Positions 51,244 to 63,649 of a stretch of 64,000 nucleotides of DNA are shown here, one piece after another. Below the pieces are notes generated by a model, which worked only from the letters and a program-made list of their open reading frames with translations, made no database searches and was not told the origin of the DNA. This DNA comes from Halobacterium hubeiense (GTDB taxonomy: Archaea; Halobacteriota; Halobacteria; Halobacteriales; Halobacteriaceae): the NCBI RefSeq assembly GCF_001488575.1, contig NZ_LN831302.1, forward strand, positions 2,356,001 to 2,420,000, in the 5' to 3' direction. How positions within the stretch are numbered: position 1 is the first letter of the stretch; each line of letters opens with the position of its first letter. The translations under genes and the position numbers were made by a program.

Positions 51244-52827
51244 TTACTCGCCGTTGAGCTCGATGTTGTGGACGTCGATGATACGCTCGTCCGCGAGCAG
51301 CTCGTCGAGCGCTGCCTCGGGGACCGTGGAGTCGAGGTTGTAGACGGTCAGCGCCTCGCCGCCGATGGTCTCGCGGGCGTTGAACATCCCCGCGATGTTG
51401 ACGTCGGCGTCGCCGAGCACGGTGCCGATGAAGCCGATGACGCCGGGCTCGTCCTCGTTGCGCGCGGCGAGCATGTGGCCGTGCGGGACGGCGTCCACGC
51501 GGTAGCCGTCGATTTTCACGAGCCGCGGGTCGTCGCCCGCGAACAGCGTCCCGGAGACGGTGAGCTCCTCGTCGCTGTTCCCGACGGTCACGGAGACGAG
51601 GCTCTGGAAGTCCTCGCTCTGTCGGGTCTTGGACTCCTTGACGTCGATGCCGCGCTCCTCCGCGACGCGGGGCGCGTTGACGGCGTTGACCTGCCACTCC
51701 AGCGGGTCGAAGACGCCCTTCTGCGCGCTCGCGGTGACGAGTTCGAGGTCCTCGGCGGCAATGTCGCCCTCGTAGCTGACCTCGACGCGCTCGATGCGGC
51801 CGTCGAACAGTTGGGCGGCGACCTTCCCCGCGGTCTCGGCGAGCCCGATGTACGGCTCGATGCGGCCGAAGGAGCTCTCGTCGACGCTCGGCGCGTTCAG
51901 CGCGTTCAGCACGGGCTCGTCGTTCAGCGCGGCGACGACCTGGTCGGCCGTCGAGGTGGCGACGTGCTCCTGGGCGGCCTGCGTGGACGCGCCGAGGTGC
52001 GGCGTCACGACGATGTCGTCGGCGTCGAGCAGCGGCGAGTCCGCGGGCAGCGGCTCCTCCGCGAACACGTCGAGCGCGGCGCCAGCGAGCACGCCGTCCT
52101 CGACGGCGTCCACGAGCGCGTCCTCGTCGACGACGCCGCCGCGCGCGACGTTCACGACGTAGCCGTCCTCGAGTTGGGCGAACTCGTCCTCGCCGAGCAG
52201 CCCCTCGGTCTCGTCGGTGAGCGGGACGTGGACGGTGACGAAGTCCGCGCGCTCGATGCACTCGTCGAACTCCACGAGGTCGGCGCCGAGCTGTTCGGCG
52301 CGCTCCTCGCCGATGTAGGGGTCGTAGGCGACGAGGTCCATGCCGAGGCCGCCGAGGCGCTTGGCGACCTCCTGGCCGACGCGGCCGAGGCCGACGACGC
52401 CCAGCGTCTTCCCGTTGAGTTCCGTGCCGAGGTAGTCGCCTTTCGCCCACTCGCCGTCCTTCAGGCGGCCGTGGGCCTGCGGGATGGAGCGGGCCGCGGC
52501 GAACGTCATCGCGACGCTGTGCTCGGCGGCGGCGCGGACGTTCCCCTCGGGGGCGTTGGCGACGATGACGCCGTGGTCGGTGGCGGCGTCGATGTCGATG
52601 TTGTCCACACCGATGCCGGCGCGCCCGACGATGACGAGGTCGTCGGCGGCGTCGAACACTTCTTCAGTGACTTCGGTGCCGGAGCGGACGATGAGGCCGT
52701 GGGCGTCGCTGACGGCGTCGAGGAGCGCGTCGCCCTCCACGTCGTAGGCGGTTTCGACATCGTGACCCGCCTCGCGGAGTCGGTCGAGACCGGCGTCCGC
52801 GATGGGGTCCGTGACGAGTACCTTCAT
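51244..52827 (-). CDS. serA: D-3-phosphoglycerate dehydrogenase
   Basis: First enzyme of the phosphorylated serine pathway. 527 residues, long form: substrate and NAD domains with VGRAGIGVDNID, GVVGLGRVGQEVAKRL, NVARGGVVDED and TPHLGASTQAAQEHVA, an intervening domain (about residues 320-445) and a C-terminal ACT domain (GVIGFIGTVLGDADVNIAGM) for likely serine feedback. Catalytic Arg, Glu and His are in place. serB lies 1 kb away on the other strand. The intergenic region upstream holds a perfect palindrome. Confidence 0.95.
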   Translation of the reverse strand: MKVLVTDPIADAGLDRLREAGHDVETAYDVEGDALLDAVSDAHGLIVRSGTEVTEEVFDAADDLVIVGRAGIGVDNIDIDAATDHGVIVANAPEGNVRAAAEHSVAMTFAAARSIPQAHGRLKDGEWAKGDYLGTELNGKTLGVVGLGRVGQEVAKRLGGLGMDLVAYDPYIGEERAEQLGADLVEFDECIERADFVTVHVPLTDETEGLLGEDEFAQLEDGYVVNVARGGVVDEDALVDAVEDGVLAGAALDVFAEEPLPADSPLLDADDIVVTPHLGASTQAAQEHVATSTADQVVAALNDEPVLNALNAPSVDESSFGRIEPYIGLAETAGKVAAQLFDGRIERVEVSYEGDIAAEDLELVTASAQKGVFDPLEWQVNAVNAPRVAEERGIDVKESKTRQSEDFQSLVSVTVGNSDEELTVSGTLFAGDDPRLVKIDGYRVDAVPHGHMLAARNEDEPGVIGFIGTVLGDADVNIAGMFNARETIGGEALTVYNLDSTVPEAALDELLADERIIDVHNIELNGE

Positions 52828-52882
52828 GCGAAGTCGGTCGGTTCACTCGCGGATAAGCGTTTCCGCACGCACACGAATTGTC

Positions 52883-52900
52883 GGTGGTTCACGAACCACC
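52883..52900. promoter_or_regulatory. Inverted repeat between serA and aldolase gene
   Basis: GGTGGTTC-AC-GAACCACC, a perfect 8-bp inverted repeat with a two-base spacer, 55 bases upstream of serA and about 135 upstream of the aldolase start. Candidate regulator binding site. Confidence 0.5.
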
Positions 52901-53005
52901 ATAATGACCACGTTTGTGTAGTATATAGTCGCGGAGCGTCACGGTTTGCCCACGCCCACGCCCGAATCCGGCGGGGCTTGCCGGACCACGGCGGGCCGCC
53001 CCCGA

Positions 53006-53014
53006 GACTATACG
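53006..53014 (+). promoter_or_regulatory. TATA-like box of the HpcH-type aldolase gene
   Basis: GACTATACG, 22-30 bases before the GTG at 53036; supports that start over the upstream in-frame ATG at 52946. Confidence 0.55.
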
Positions 53015-53035
53015 TCGAGCGCGCGACGGGACCGT

Positions 53036-53827
53036 GTGCCCAACGCAGAACCGACGAACCAGTTGCGAGAGCGCGTCGAGGACGGCGGCGTCGCCGTCGG
53101 CGTGCTCGACTCGACGTACAGTCCGACGCTCGTGGAGTTCTACGGCGACCTCGGCGTGGACTTCGTGTGGCTGGACTTCGAGCACGGCGGCCCCGACCCG
53201 TGGGACGGCCCCACCGTCGAGAACCTCCTGCGGGCGGCCGACCGCTCCGACGTCGAACTGCTCGTTCGGCTACCGGACACCGACCCCACGCTCGTGCGGA
53301 AGGCGCTGGACCTCGGCGTCCGCAACGTCTTCCTGCCGCGCGTGGAGACCGCGGCGGAGATCGAGGCCGCCGTGAAGTCCGCGCGCTTCGAGTACGACGG
53401 CGAACCCGGGAACCGCGGGCTGGGGTCGCCGCGGGCGCGCCGCTGGGGGCTCCGCGAGAACTACGTCGCCGTCGAGGACCGCGAGACGATGGTCGGCACC
53501 ACCATCGAGACCCGGGAGGCCGTCGAGAACATCGACGAGATTCTCGCCGTCCCCGAACTCGGGTTCGTCTTCCTCGGGCCGCTGGACCTCTCGGTGGCGT
53601 ACGGCCACCCCGGGGAGTTCGACCACCCCGAGGTGCAGGACGCCGTCGAGACGGTGCGCGCGGCGGCCGTCGACGCCGGCGTCCCAGTCGGCGGGCTCGC
53701 GTTCGGGATGGACGACGCCGCGGCGAAAGCCGAGAACGGCTACCAGATACTGAACCTCGGGAGCACCACGGGCGCCCTGAAGGAGGTCGTCACGGGGTGG
53801 CTCGACGAGTTCGGCGCCCGCGAGTAA
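53036..53827 (+). CDS. HpcH/HpaI-family aldolase
   Basis: A 263-residue class-II (metal-dependent) aldolase of the 2-keto-3-deoxy-acid type, TIM barrel. Motifs are VDFVWLDFEHGG, NVFLPRVET, ENIDEILAVPELGFVFLGPLDLS (in two blocks; the metal/pyruvate site residues are the Glu and Asp) and GLAFGMDDAAA. Start at GTG 53036 gives MPNAEPTNQLRERV. The physiological substrate is unknown. It lies between serA and serB on the serB strand, 51 bases before serB, but a role in serine synthesis is not implied by its family. Confidence 0.88.
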   Translation: MPNAEPTNQLRERVEDGGVAVGVLDSTYSPTLVEFYGDLGVDFVWLDFEHGGPDPWDGPTVENLLRAADRSDVELLVRLPDTDPTLVRKALDLGVRNVFLPRVETAAEIEAAVKSARFEYDGEPGNRGLGSPRARRWGLRENYVAVEDRETMVGTTIETREAVENIDEILAVPELGFVFLGPLDLSVAYGHPGEFDHPEVQDAVETVRAAAVDAGVPVGGLAFGMDDAAAKAENGYQILNLGSTTGALKEVVTGWLDEFGARE

Positions 53828-53878
53828 CGTCTGCCAGAGCAGCGACGCTTTTCCCTACCCGTCGCCTAGGCGGCGGCA

Positions 53879-54514
53879 ATGACGCTGGTCGCGTTCGACT
53901 TCGACGGCACGCTCGCGGACTCGGAGATGATGGACCGCCTCGCCGCCCGCCACGGCGTCGGCGAGGAAGTCGCGGACATCACCGAGCGCGCGATGCGCGG
54001 AGAGCTCTCGTACGCCGAGAGCCTCCGCGAGCGCGCCGGCCTCGTCGCCGGCCTCCCCGCGGAGGACGCTGCCGACGTGTACAGCGGCGTCCGCCTGCGG
54101 GACGGCGCCGGCGAACTGCTCGGGAAGCTCTCCGATGACGGCGTCCGCGTCGTCGTGCTCACCGGCGGGTTCGGGCCCGGCGTGGAGGCCGCCCTCGACG
54201 CCGCGGGCGTGACCGTGGACCGCGTCGTCGCCAACAGCCTCCCCGAGGCGGACGGCGAACTCACGGGCGACGTGGAGGGGCCGCTCATCGAGGGGACGAA
54301 AGACGACGCGCTCGTGGACGTCTGCGAGGCGTACGGCATGGACGTCGCGGACGCCGTGGCCGTCGGGGACGGGGCCAACGACGCGCCGATGCTCGACGAG
54401 GCCGGCTGCGGCGTCGGCTTCCAGCCGAAGCCGGGGGTCGACGAGCACTGCGACACCGTCGTCGAGTCGATGGCGGAGCTGGAGGCGCTGCTGCGCGAGC
54501 GCAACGTGCTCTGA
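53879..54514 (+). CDS. serB: Phosphoserine phosphatase
   Basis: HAD-superfamily phosphatase, last step of serine synthesis. 211 residues. Motif I DFDGTL (residues 7-12, catalytic Asp), motif II VVLTGGFG, conserved Lys in EGTKDDAL, and motif III GDGANDAPML. The small cap domain with ERAMRGELSYAESLRERAGL matches SerB. No N-terminal ACT domain. It is the functional partner of serA 1 kb upstream, on the opposite strand. A structured gene-free stretch follows. Confidence 0.9.
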   Translation: MTLVAFDFDGTLADSEMMDRLAARHGVGEEVADITERAMRGELSYAESLRERAGLVAGLPAEDAADVYSGVRLRDGAGELLGKLSDDGVRVVVLTGGFGPGVEAALDAAGVTVDRVVANSLPEADGELTGDVEGPLIEGTKDDALVDVCEAYGMDVADAVAVGDGANDAPMLDEAGCGVGFQPKPGVDEHCDTVVESMAELEALLRERNVL

Positions 54515-54765
54515 AGGATGGGACTGCCCGCGCCGGCCGCGGGCGAGTTCGGGTACTGAAGCGTGTGACGAGAAACCCGCGACGGGTGGAGCCGCGGGGT
54601 TTCCCAGGTCGGGCGGCCAGGGCACACTGAGCGGTACCGACCCGGGCGACTCCTGCTACACCCCTCTAACCCTTGCTTAATTGGTCGTTAAGGTCGCTTT
54701 CTTCACGTGATTCGCGGTCGCCGGCAACCGAAGGTTGATTGGTCGAACCGACGAACGTGGGGGTA

Positions 54766-55296
54766 GTGGCGGACGACTCAGACGGGACGCTGCCCGAGGC
54801 GGACATCCACGACGTGCTCCGGAACGACCGGCGCCGCATGGTCATCGAACTGCTCGGCGACGCCGACGAACCGGTGACCGCGCGCGAACTCTCGGAGGCC
54901 GTCGCCGCCCGGGAGACCGGCGAGGACCCGCCGCCGCGGGACGTCCGGCAGAGCGTCTACATCTCCCTCCAGCAGACCCACCTGCCGAAGCTCTCGGACC
55001 TCGGCATCGTGGAGTACGACGAGCAGACCAAGGAGGTGCGGCCCGCGGAGCACGCGCCCGCGGTCGGCGTCTACATGGAGGTCGTCCCGAAGTACGGGCT
55101 CTCGTACGCGGAGTTCTGCGGGTCGCTGGGCGTACTCGGCGCGCTCCTCGTCGCCGCCGCGGAAGTCGGCGTCCCGGTCGTGAGCGAGGTCTCCGCGAGC
55201 GCGTGGGCGGTCGCCGTCTTCGGCGTGCTCGTCGCGTCCGCGGGCTACCGGACGTACAGCCAGCGGAGCACGCTCGTCCACCGGCTGCGGAACTGA
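54766..55296 (+). CDS. DUF7344-type winged-helix protein with membrane anchor
   Basis: A 176-residue haloarchaeal protein. The domain DVLRNDRRRMVIELLGDADE...VTARELSEAVAARE...VYISLQQTHLPKLSDLGIVEYDE is the DUF7344-like winged-helix region (about residues 12-95), likely DNA-binding. Two C-terminal hydrophobic helices (about residues 118-155) would anchor it to the membrane. The GTG at 54766 is preferred; TTG at 54739 and GTG at 54757 are alternatives. The target is unknown. It is convergent with the methionine gene cluster, with stops adjacent. Confidence 0.82.
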   Translation: MADDSDGTLPEADIHDVLRNDRRRMVIELLGDADEPVTARELSEAVAARETGEDPPPRDVRQSVYISLQQTHLPKLSDLGIVEYDEQTKEVRPAEHAPAVGVYMEVVPKYGLSYAEFCGSLGVLGALLVAAAEVGVPVVSEVSASAWAVAVFGVLVASAGYRTYSQRSTLVHRLRN

Positions 55297-56592
55297 CTAC
55301 CGCGAGGCCGCCTCGATAGCGGCTTCGAGGTCCGCGACCACGTCCGCGGGGTCCTCGATGCCGACGCTCAGGCGCACGAGGTCGTCGCGGACGCCCGCGG
55401 CTTCCTTCTCCTCGTCGGTGAGCTGCTGGTGGGTGGTGGAGGCGGGGTGGATGATGAGCGTCTTCGCGTCCCCGACGTTCGCCAGCAGGCTCGCGAGGTC
55501 GGTGTTCTCGGTGGTCTCCTTGGCGGCCTCGTAGCCGCCCTCTAGCCCGAACGTAATCATGCCGCCGTAGCCGCCGTCCAGATACTCGCTGGCGTTGTCG
55601 TGCGTGGGGTGGTCGTCCAGCCCGGGGTACGTGACCCACGCGACGTCCTCGTGGTCGACGAGGTACTCGGCGACCTTCTGGGCGTTCTCGCAGTGCTTCT
55701 CCATGCGCAGCGGCAGCGACTCCAGCTTCTCCAAGGTCTGCCACGCGTCGAACGGCGACTGCTGGTTCCCGAGGTCGCGCAGGCCGCGCGCGATGGCGGC
55801 GTACGTGAACGCCGCGTCCCCGAACGCCTCCGAGAAGTTCACGCCGTGGTACGCGGGGTTCTCCTGCCCGATTTCGGGGTACTTCTCGGCGTGCTTGGCC
55901 CAGTCGAAGTCCCCGCCGTCCACGAGCGCGCCGCCGACCGTGGTGCCGGCGCCGTGAATCCACTTCGTGGTGGAGTGCCAGACGATGTCAGCGCCGTGGT
56001 CGAGGGGGTTGCAGAGGTACGGCGTCGCGAACGTGTTGTCCACGACGAGCGGGACGCCCGCCTCGTCGGTGATTTCGCCGAGACGCTCGAAGTCCGGCGT
56101 CGTGAGGCTGGGGTTGCCGATGGTCTCGACGAGCACGTACGCGGTGTCCTCGTCGATGGCCTCCTCGTAGGCGTCGTAGTCCAGCGCGTCAACGAACTCC
56201 GTCTCGACGCCGCGTCGCTCGACGCTGTGCGTGAGGTACGTGTACGTCCCGCCGTAGAGGTCGCTGGACGCGACGATGTTGTCGCCGGCGCTCGCGAGCA
56301 CGAACGTCGCGAGGTCCAGACTCGCCATCCCGGAGGCCGTCGCGACCGCGCCGACGCCGCCCTCCAGTGCCGCGAGGCGCTCCTGGAGCGTCTCGACGGT
56401 GGGGTTCATCAGCCGCGAGTAGATGTACCCGGACTTCTCCAGCGCGAACTGCGCGGCGGCGTCGTCGCTGTCCTCGAAGACGTACGACGTCGTCTGGTAG
56501 ATTGGCGGCGCGCGCGACCCCGTGGCCGGGTCGACTTCCTGGCCCGCGTGGACGCTGTTCGTGTCGAATTCGTAGTCGTCTCCGTCTCCCAT
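55297..56592 (-). CDS. metY: O-acetylhomoserine sulfhydrylase, first copy (MetY)
   Basis: PLP enzyme (Cys/Met metabolism family) making homocysteine from O-acetylhomoserine and sulfide. 431 residues. Motifs are [61 protein letters not shown] (PLP lysine) and HPASTTHQQLTDEE. The long form over 400 residues indicates MetY rather than cystathionine gamma-synthase. It follows metX by 103 bases on the same strand; a second MetY-type gene precedes metX. Start ATG 56592. Confidence 0.92.
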   Translation of the reverse strand: MGDGDDYEFDTNSVHAGQEVDPATGSRAPPIYQTTSYVFEDSDDAAAQFALEKSGYIYSRLMNPTVETLQERLAALEGGVGAVATASGMASLDLATFVLASAGDNIVASSDLYGGTYTYLTHSVERRGVETEFVDALDYDAYEEAIDEDTAYVLVETIGNPSLTTPDFERLGEITDEAGVPLVVDNTFATPYLCNPLDHGADIVWHSTTKWIHGAGTTVGGALVDGGDFDWAKHAEKYPEIGQENPAYHGVNFSEAFGDAAFTYAAIARGLRDLGNQQSPFDAWQTLEKLESLPLRMEKHCENAQKVAEYLVDHEDVAWVTYPGLDDHPTHDNASEYLDGGYGGMITFGLEGGYEAAKETTENTDLASLLANVGDAKTLIIHPASTTHQQLTDEEKEAAGVRDDLVRLSVGIEDPADVVADLEAAIEAASR

Positions 56593-56695
56593 ACACGGTA
56601 CTGGTGCGCCGGGGTCGTTAAGCCGGGGGGTCGCCTGCAGTTCCTGCCGGCTACGGTGACGCTCGCTTAGGCGTAAATTCGGTTCGAGAGGAGGT

Positions 56696-57877
56696 CTACC
56701 CCGAGAAGAGGCTGTTGTGGACGGGGGCGTACAGCGTCCGACGGTCGTCGTCGTGGTCGACGGTGTCGGTGACGGCGCGGCCGGCGACGCCGTTCGCGAG
56801 GAAGTCCCGGACGGGCGGGCCGACGGACTCGGGTTCGACGAGGAACGCGTCGTGGCCGTGGTCGGACTCGACGACGTGGTGCGAGACCGGGACCTCCTGC
56901 TCGCGGAACGCCTGCGCGACGCCCTCGCTCTGGTCCACCGTGAAGTGCCAGTCGCCCGTGAACGACACGAGCAGGGCTTCACCGGCGAACGCGCCGACGG
57001 CGCTGGCGTCCGAGTCGTAGCCCTCCGCGAGGTCGTAGTCGTCCATCGCCCGCGTGAGGTAGAGGTAGCTGTTGGCGTCGAAGCGGTCGGTGAACTTCTC
57101 GGCCTGGTAGTCGAGGTAGGATTCGACGTCGCGGTACGGGAAGAAGGCGCCCGCGTCGTCCACCGGGAACGCGTCGCTGCCGGCTTCCCGGCCGGCGGTG
57201 CGGCGGCCGAACTTCCGCTCCATGGAGTCCTTCGAGAGGTACATCAGGTGACCGAGCTGGCGCGCGAGCGCCAGCCCCTGCGTCGGGAACTCGCCGTCGT
57301 AGTAGTCGCCGCCGTTCCAGTTCGCGTCGCCGCGGATGGCCCGGCGCGCGACCGCGTTCAGCCCGAGACACTGCGCGTCTAGCCGGGGCGCGGCGGCGAT
57401 GGCGGCGACGCGGCGGGCGTCGTCGGGGAAGCGGCGCGCCCAGTCGAGGGCGTTCATTCCACCGACGCTGCCGCCGAGAACGGCGTGCAGGCGGCCGACG
57501 CCGAGGTCGTCGAGCAGGCGGCGCTGGCTGCGCGTCCAGTCGCCGACCGTGACCGGCGGGAAGTCGGTGCCGTAGGGTTCGCCGTCCGGTCCTTCGCTGG
57601 CGGGGCCGTCCGTGCCGTAACACGACCCGGGGACGTTCGCGCAGACGACGTAGTACTCGTTCGTGTCGATGGCCTTCCCCGGACCGACGACGTCGTGCCA
57701 CCAGCCCCGCCCTTGCCCGTCGCCGCGGCCGCGGACGTGCTGGCTGCCCGTGAGCGCGTGACAGACGAGGACCGCGTTGTCGCCGGTGAACTCGCCGTAC
57801 GTCCCGTAGGCGACAGTGAAGTCTTCGAGGGTCTGCCCGCTCTCGAACTCGAACTCGTCGAAGGTGGTCGTGGGCAT
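56696..57877 (-). CDS. metX: Homoserine O-acetyltransferase
   Basis: Alpha/beta-hydrolase fold enzyme acetylating homoserine with acetyl-CoA. 393 residues. Catalytic Ser is in [14 protein letters not shown] (near residue 136), Asp in SFTGDWHFT and His in [22 protein letters not shown] and [14 protein letters not shown] are family motifs. Its ATG overlaps by one base the stop of the upstream MetY paralogue, so the two are coupled. Acetyl versus succinyl specificity is inferred from family and neighbours. Confidence 0.94.
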   Translation of the reverse strand: MPTTTFDEFEFESGQTLEDFTVAYGTYGEFTGDNAVLVCHALTGSQHVRGRGDGQGRGWWHDVVGPGKAIDTNEYYVVCANVPGSCYGTDGPASEGPDGEPYGTDFPPVTVGDWTRSQRRLLDDLGVGRLHAVLGGSVGGMNALDWARRFPDDARRVAAIAAAPRLDAQCLGLNAVARRAIRGDANWNGGDYYDGEFPTQGLALARQLGHLMYLSKDSMERKFGRRTAGREAGSDAFPVDDAGAFFPYRDVESYLDYQAEKFTDRFDANSYLYLTRAMDDYDLAEGYDSDASAVGAFAGEALLVSFTGDWHFTVDQSEGVAQAFREQEVPVSHHVVESDHGHDAFLVEPESVGPPVRDFLANGVAGRAVTDTVDHDDDRRTLYAPVHNSLFSG

Positions 57878-59160
57878 CAGTGGGCGTCCTCCAGCGCTCG
57901 GTCGAAGTCAGCGAGCACGTCCGCGGTGTCCTCGATGCCCACGGAGACGCGAATCATGTCGGGGCGGACGCCGGCGGCGCGCTGTTCGTCCTCGGAGAGC
58001 TGTGCGTGCGTGGTGCTGGCGGGGTGGATGACGAGCGTCTTCGCGTCCCCGACGTTCGCCGCGAACGACGCCAACTCGACGCCCTCGCAGACGGCCTTTG
58101 CGGCGTCGAAGCCGCCCTCGGGGCCGAACGTGAGCATCCCGCCGTACCCACTATCGAGGTACTCGCTGGCCTCGTCGTGCGTGGGGTGGTCGTCGTGGCC
58201 GGGGTAGGAGACCCACGCGACGTCCGGGTGGTCGGCGAGGAAGTCTGCGAGCGCGGCGGCGTTCTCGCAGTGGCGGTCCATCCGCAGCGGCAGGGTCTCG
58301 ACGCCCTGCATCGTCTGCCACGCGTCGAACGGCCCCTGTCCGGTGCCGGTAGCTCGCACCGCCCGCTGGCGGACGGCCGCGGCGAGCGCGCGGTCGCCGA
58401 AGCGCTCCGTGAAGTCGAAGCCGTACGCGGGGTTCTCGCCCGACAGCTCGGGGAAGTCGGCGTCGGGGTGGTCCCACGGGAACGTGCCGCCGTCCACGAC
58501 GACGCCACCCAGCGTCGTGCCCGCGCCGTGGAGCCACTTCGTCGTGGACTCCCAGACGACGTCCGCGCCGTGCTCGATGGGGCGGCAGAGGTGCGGCGTG
58601 GCGAACGTGTTGTCCACGACGAGCGGGACAGCGTGGTCGTGGGCGACGTCCGCGATGGCCTCGAAGTCGGGCGTGACGAGCGACGGGTTCGCGATGGTCT
58701 CGACGTGGACGAACGCGGTGTCCTCGTCGATGGCGTCCTCGACGGCCGCGGGGTCGAGGGCGTCCACGGTCCGGGTGTCGATGCCGCGCTTGCCGGCGAT
58801 GTGCGAGAAGTACGTGCCGGTGCCGCCGTACATGTCCTCGCTGGCGACGATGTTCCGGCCGACCTCGGCGAGGACGGTGGTGATGCCGTCGATGGCGCCC
58901 ATGCCGGCGTTCGTGGCGACGGCGCCGACGCCGCCTTCGAGGCTGGCGAGGCGGGCTTCGAGCGTCGAGACGGTGGGGTTGGAGATGCGCGAGTAGACGT
59001 CCGCCTCCGACTCTAAGGCGTACCTGTCGGCGGCGTCGTCGGCGTCCGGGAAGACGTACGACGTGGTCTGGTAGATGGGCGGGGCGCGCGCCCCTGTCTC
59101 GTCGGGGTCTTGGCCCGCGTGGACGCTGCGGGTGTGGCGCCCGCCGCTCGCGTCAGTCAT
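57877..59160 (-). CDS. O-acetylhomoserine sulfhydrylase paralogue, second copy
   Basis: A 427-residue paralogue of the gene at 55297, with the same motifs: [62 protein letters not shown] (PLP lysine) and [14 protein letters not shown]. By eye it is clearly homologous but not a recent copy. It leads the metX transcript. It may favour a different sulfur donor or substrate (O-acetylserine, methanethiol). An A/T-rich promoter region (59161-59192) lies upstream, shared with the divergent MFS gene. Confidence 0.9.
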   Translation of the reverse strand: MTDASGGRHTRSVHAGQDPDETGARAPPIYQTTSYVFPDADDAADRYALESEADVYSRISNPTVSTLEARLASLEGGVGAVATNAGMGAIDGITTVLAEVGRNIVASEDMYGGTGTYFSHIAGKRGIDTRTVDALDPAAVEDAIDEDTAFVHVETIANPSLVTPDFEAIADVAHDHAVPLVVDNTFATPHLCRPIEHGADVVWESTTKWLHGAGTTLGGVVVDGGTFPWDHPDADFPELSGENPAYGFDFTERFGDRALAAAVRQRAVRATGTGQGPFDAWQTMQGVETLPLRMDRHCENAAALADFLADHPDVAWVSYPGHDDHPTHDEASEYLDSGYGGMLTFGPEGGFDAAKAVCEGVELASFAANVGDAKTLVIHPASTTHAQLSEDEQRAAGVRPDMIRVSVGIEDTADVLADFDRALEDAH

Positions 59161-59288
59161 GTATCAAAGTAATATAGCTCGAATAGAATATGCGTGGTAG
59201 TTACGGCAACGCTTGCCCGTGGTGGGGGAGTTCCAGTCGTCGCAGCCGATTCCGGCGCGTTCTTGGCGACGCAGCCGAAACGCCCGGT

Positions 59289-62619
<3,331 letters not shown>

Positions 62620-62697
62620 GCGTCGCCGTCGAGCGGAGCGTGACCCGCCGCGTCGCGGCGCGGGCGGAGCGCAGAAACGAGTCGTGGGGAACAGACG

Positions 62698-63441
62698 CTA
62701 GTCGCTCTGAATCCGGGGCGCGAGCATGTAAGTGACGTGGCCCTGCGCCTCCGCGATGTCGAAGTGAATCTTGACGGGGTACTCGTCGCCGAGTTCGAGT
62801 TCGACCTCCGCGTCCTTCGGGATGGCCTTGTTCATGTCCTTGAGGTAGTCGAGACTGAACAGGCTGTGGGCGTCGCCCGCTTCGAGGTCGATGAGGTCGT
62901 CGCGCGTGAGTTCGAGGTGGACGTCGTCCGTGTCGCCCTCCGCGTCGACGTAGAACAGTTCGTCGGCGGCGTCGACGCCGAGCGCGATGTGGTCCGAGAC
63001 CATGTCGGCGGCGCGCACCGAGCGGTCGATGTCCGCGCCCTCGATGACGACGTTCGCGGAGAGGTCCAGGTCCGGGATGTCCGGCTCCTGTCGGATGGAG
63101 TCGGGGTCGATGAGCGCGAGCGTGTACTCCAGCCCGTCGATCTGGATGTGGAGCTTGCGGGTCTCCTCGTCGAGTTCCAGCTGGACGAGCTGGTCGGTGT
63201 CGGCCATCCCGGCGATGTCTTCGAGCCGGGAGAGATTGACGCCGATGATGCCGCCGTCGGCTTCGTAGGATTCGAACGCGGCCGCCCCGAGGTCGAGGTC
63301 GACCATGCCGACGTTCGCGGGGTCGACAGCGCGGATGGAGAGGCCGTCTTCGTCGAGGTGGATCTTGCATTCGTCCACCAGCACGCTCACGGAGTCAAGC
63401 GTTTCCCGGAGCGTGTCGGCGCTCACAATCGCCTTGAACAT
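62698..63441 (-). CDS. pcn: DNA polymerase sliding clamp (PCNA)
   Basis: Homotrimeric clamp of 247 residues. The start ATG at 63441 gives [18 protein letters not shown]; upstream in-frame codons lie between it and its TATA-like box. Two PCNA repeats are evident, with an inter-domain connecting loop around [20 protein letters not shown] that receives PIP-box partners, and the C-terminal [10 protein letters not shown]. It is highly acidic, as in halophilic PCNA. RFC small subunit, Hef and LigA in this window are known or expected partners. Confidence 0.97.
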   Translation of the reverse strand: MFKAIVSADTLRETLDSVSVLVDECKIHLDEDGLSIRAVDPANVGMVDLDLGAAAFESYEADGGIIGVNLSRLEDIAGMADTDQLVQLELDEETRKLHIQIDGLEYTLALIDPDSIRQEPDIPDLDLSANVVIEGADIDRSVRAADMVSDHIALGVDAADELFYVDAEGDTDDVHLELTRDDLIDLEAGDAHSLFSLDYLKDMNKAIPKDAEVELELGDEYPVKIHFDIAEAQGHVTYMLAPRIQSD

Positions 63442-63465
63442 ATGCGAACTGCTACGCAATCAGGG

Positions 63466-63474
63466 ACTAAAAAG
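63466..63474 (-). promoter_or_regulatory. TATA-like box of pcn
   Basis: CTTTTTAGT on the coding strand, 25-33 bases before the pcn ATG. Supports a leaderless transcript from 63441. Confidence 0.6.
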
Positions 63475-63558
63475 CCCCACGTTCCGCGTGCGCGCGTGAA
63501 TCGCGGGACGGCGACGGGGTCGCGAGCGCGGCCGGCGCGCCGCGGCGAGCGGCCGTCG

Positions 63559-63601
63559 TTAACCCGGGTTAATCCGGGTTAATCCGGCGGTTGACCGGGT
63601 T
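63559..63601 (+). promoter_or_regulatory. Helically phased repeats upstream of the lipoprotein gene
   Basis: A perfect palindrome TTAACCCGGGTTAA (63559-63572) merges into a run of 10-base units AACCCGGGTT, AATCCGGGTT, AATCCGGCGG and a partial TTGACCGGGTT. The 10-base spacing would place the units on one face of the helix. The run ends about 13 bases before the CCTTTAGG box. It is a likely multimeric operator. Confidence 0.55.
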
Positions 63602-63613
63602 CACGGCTTGGTC

Positions 63614-63621
63614 CCTTTAGG
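63614..63621 (+). promoter_or_regulatory. TATA-like box of the lipoprotein gene
   Basis: CCTTTAGG 29-36 bases before the ATG at 63650. Confidence 0.45.
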
Positions 63622-63649
63622 TGCGTGTGGCCCGTGGGGTCGAACGCAC

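Noticed and set aside
53866-54627. Minus-strand frame running through serB into the downstream gap
   Set aside because: It has Ser/Pro/Arg-rich shadow composition and no start signal; serB on the plus strand has all HAD motifs.
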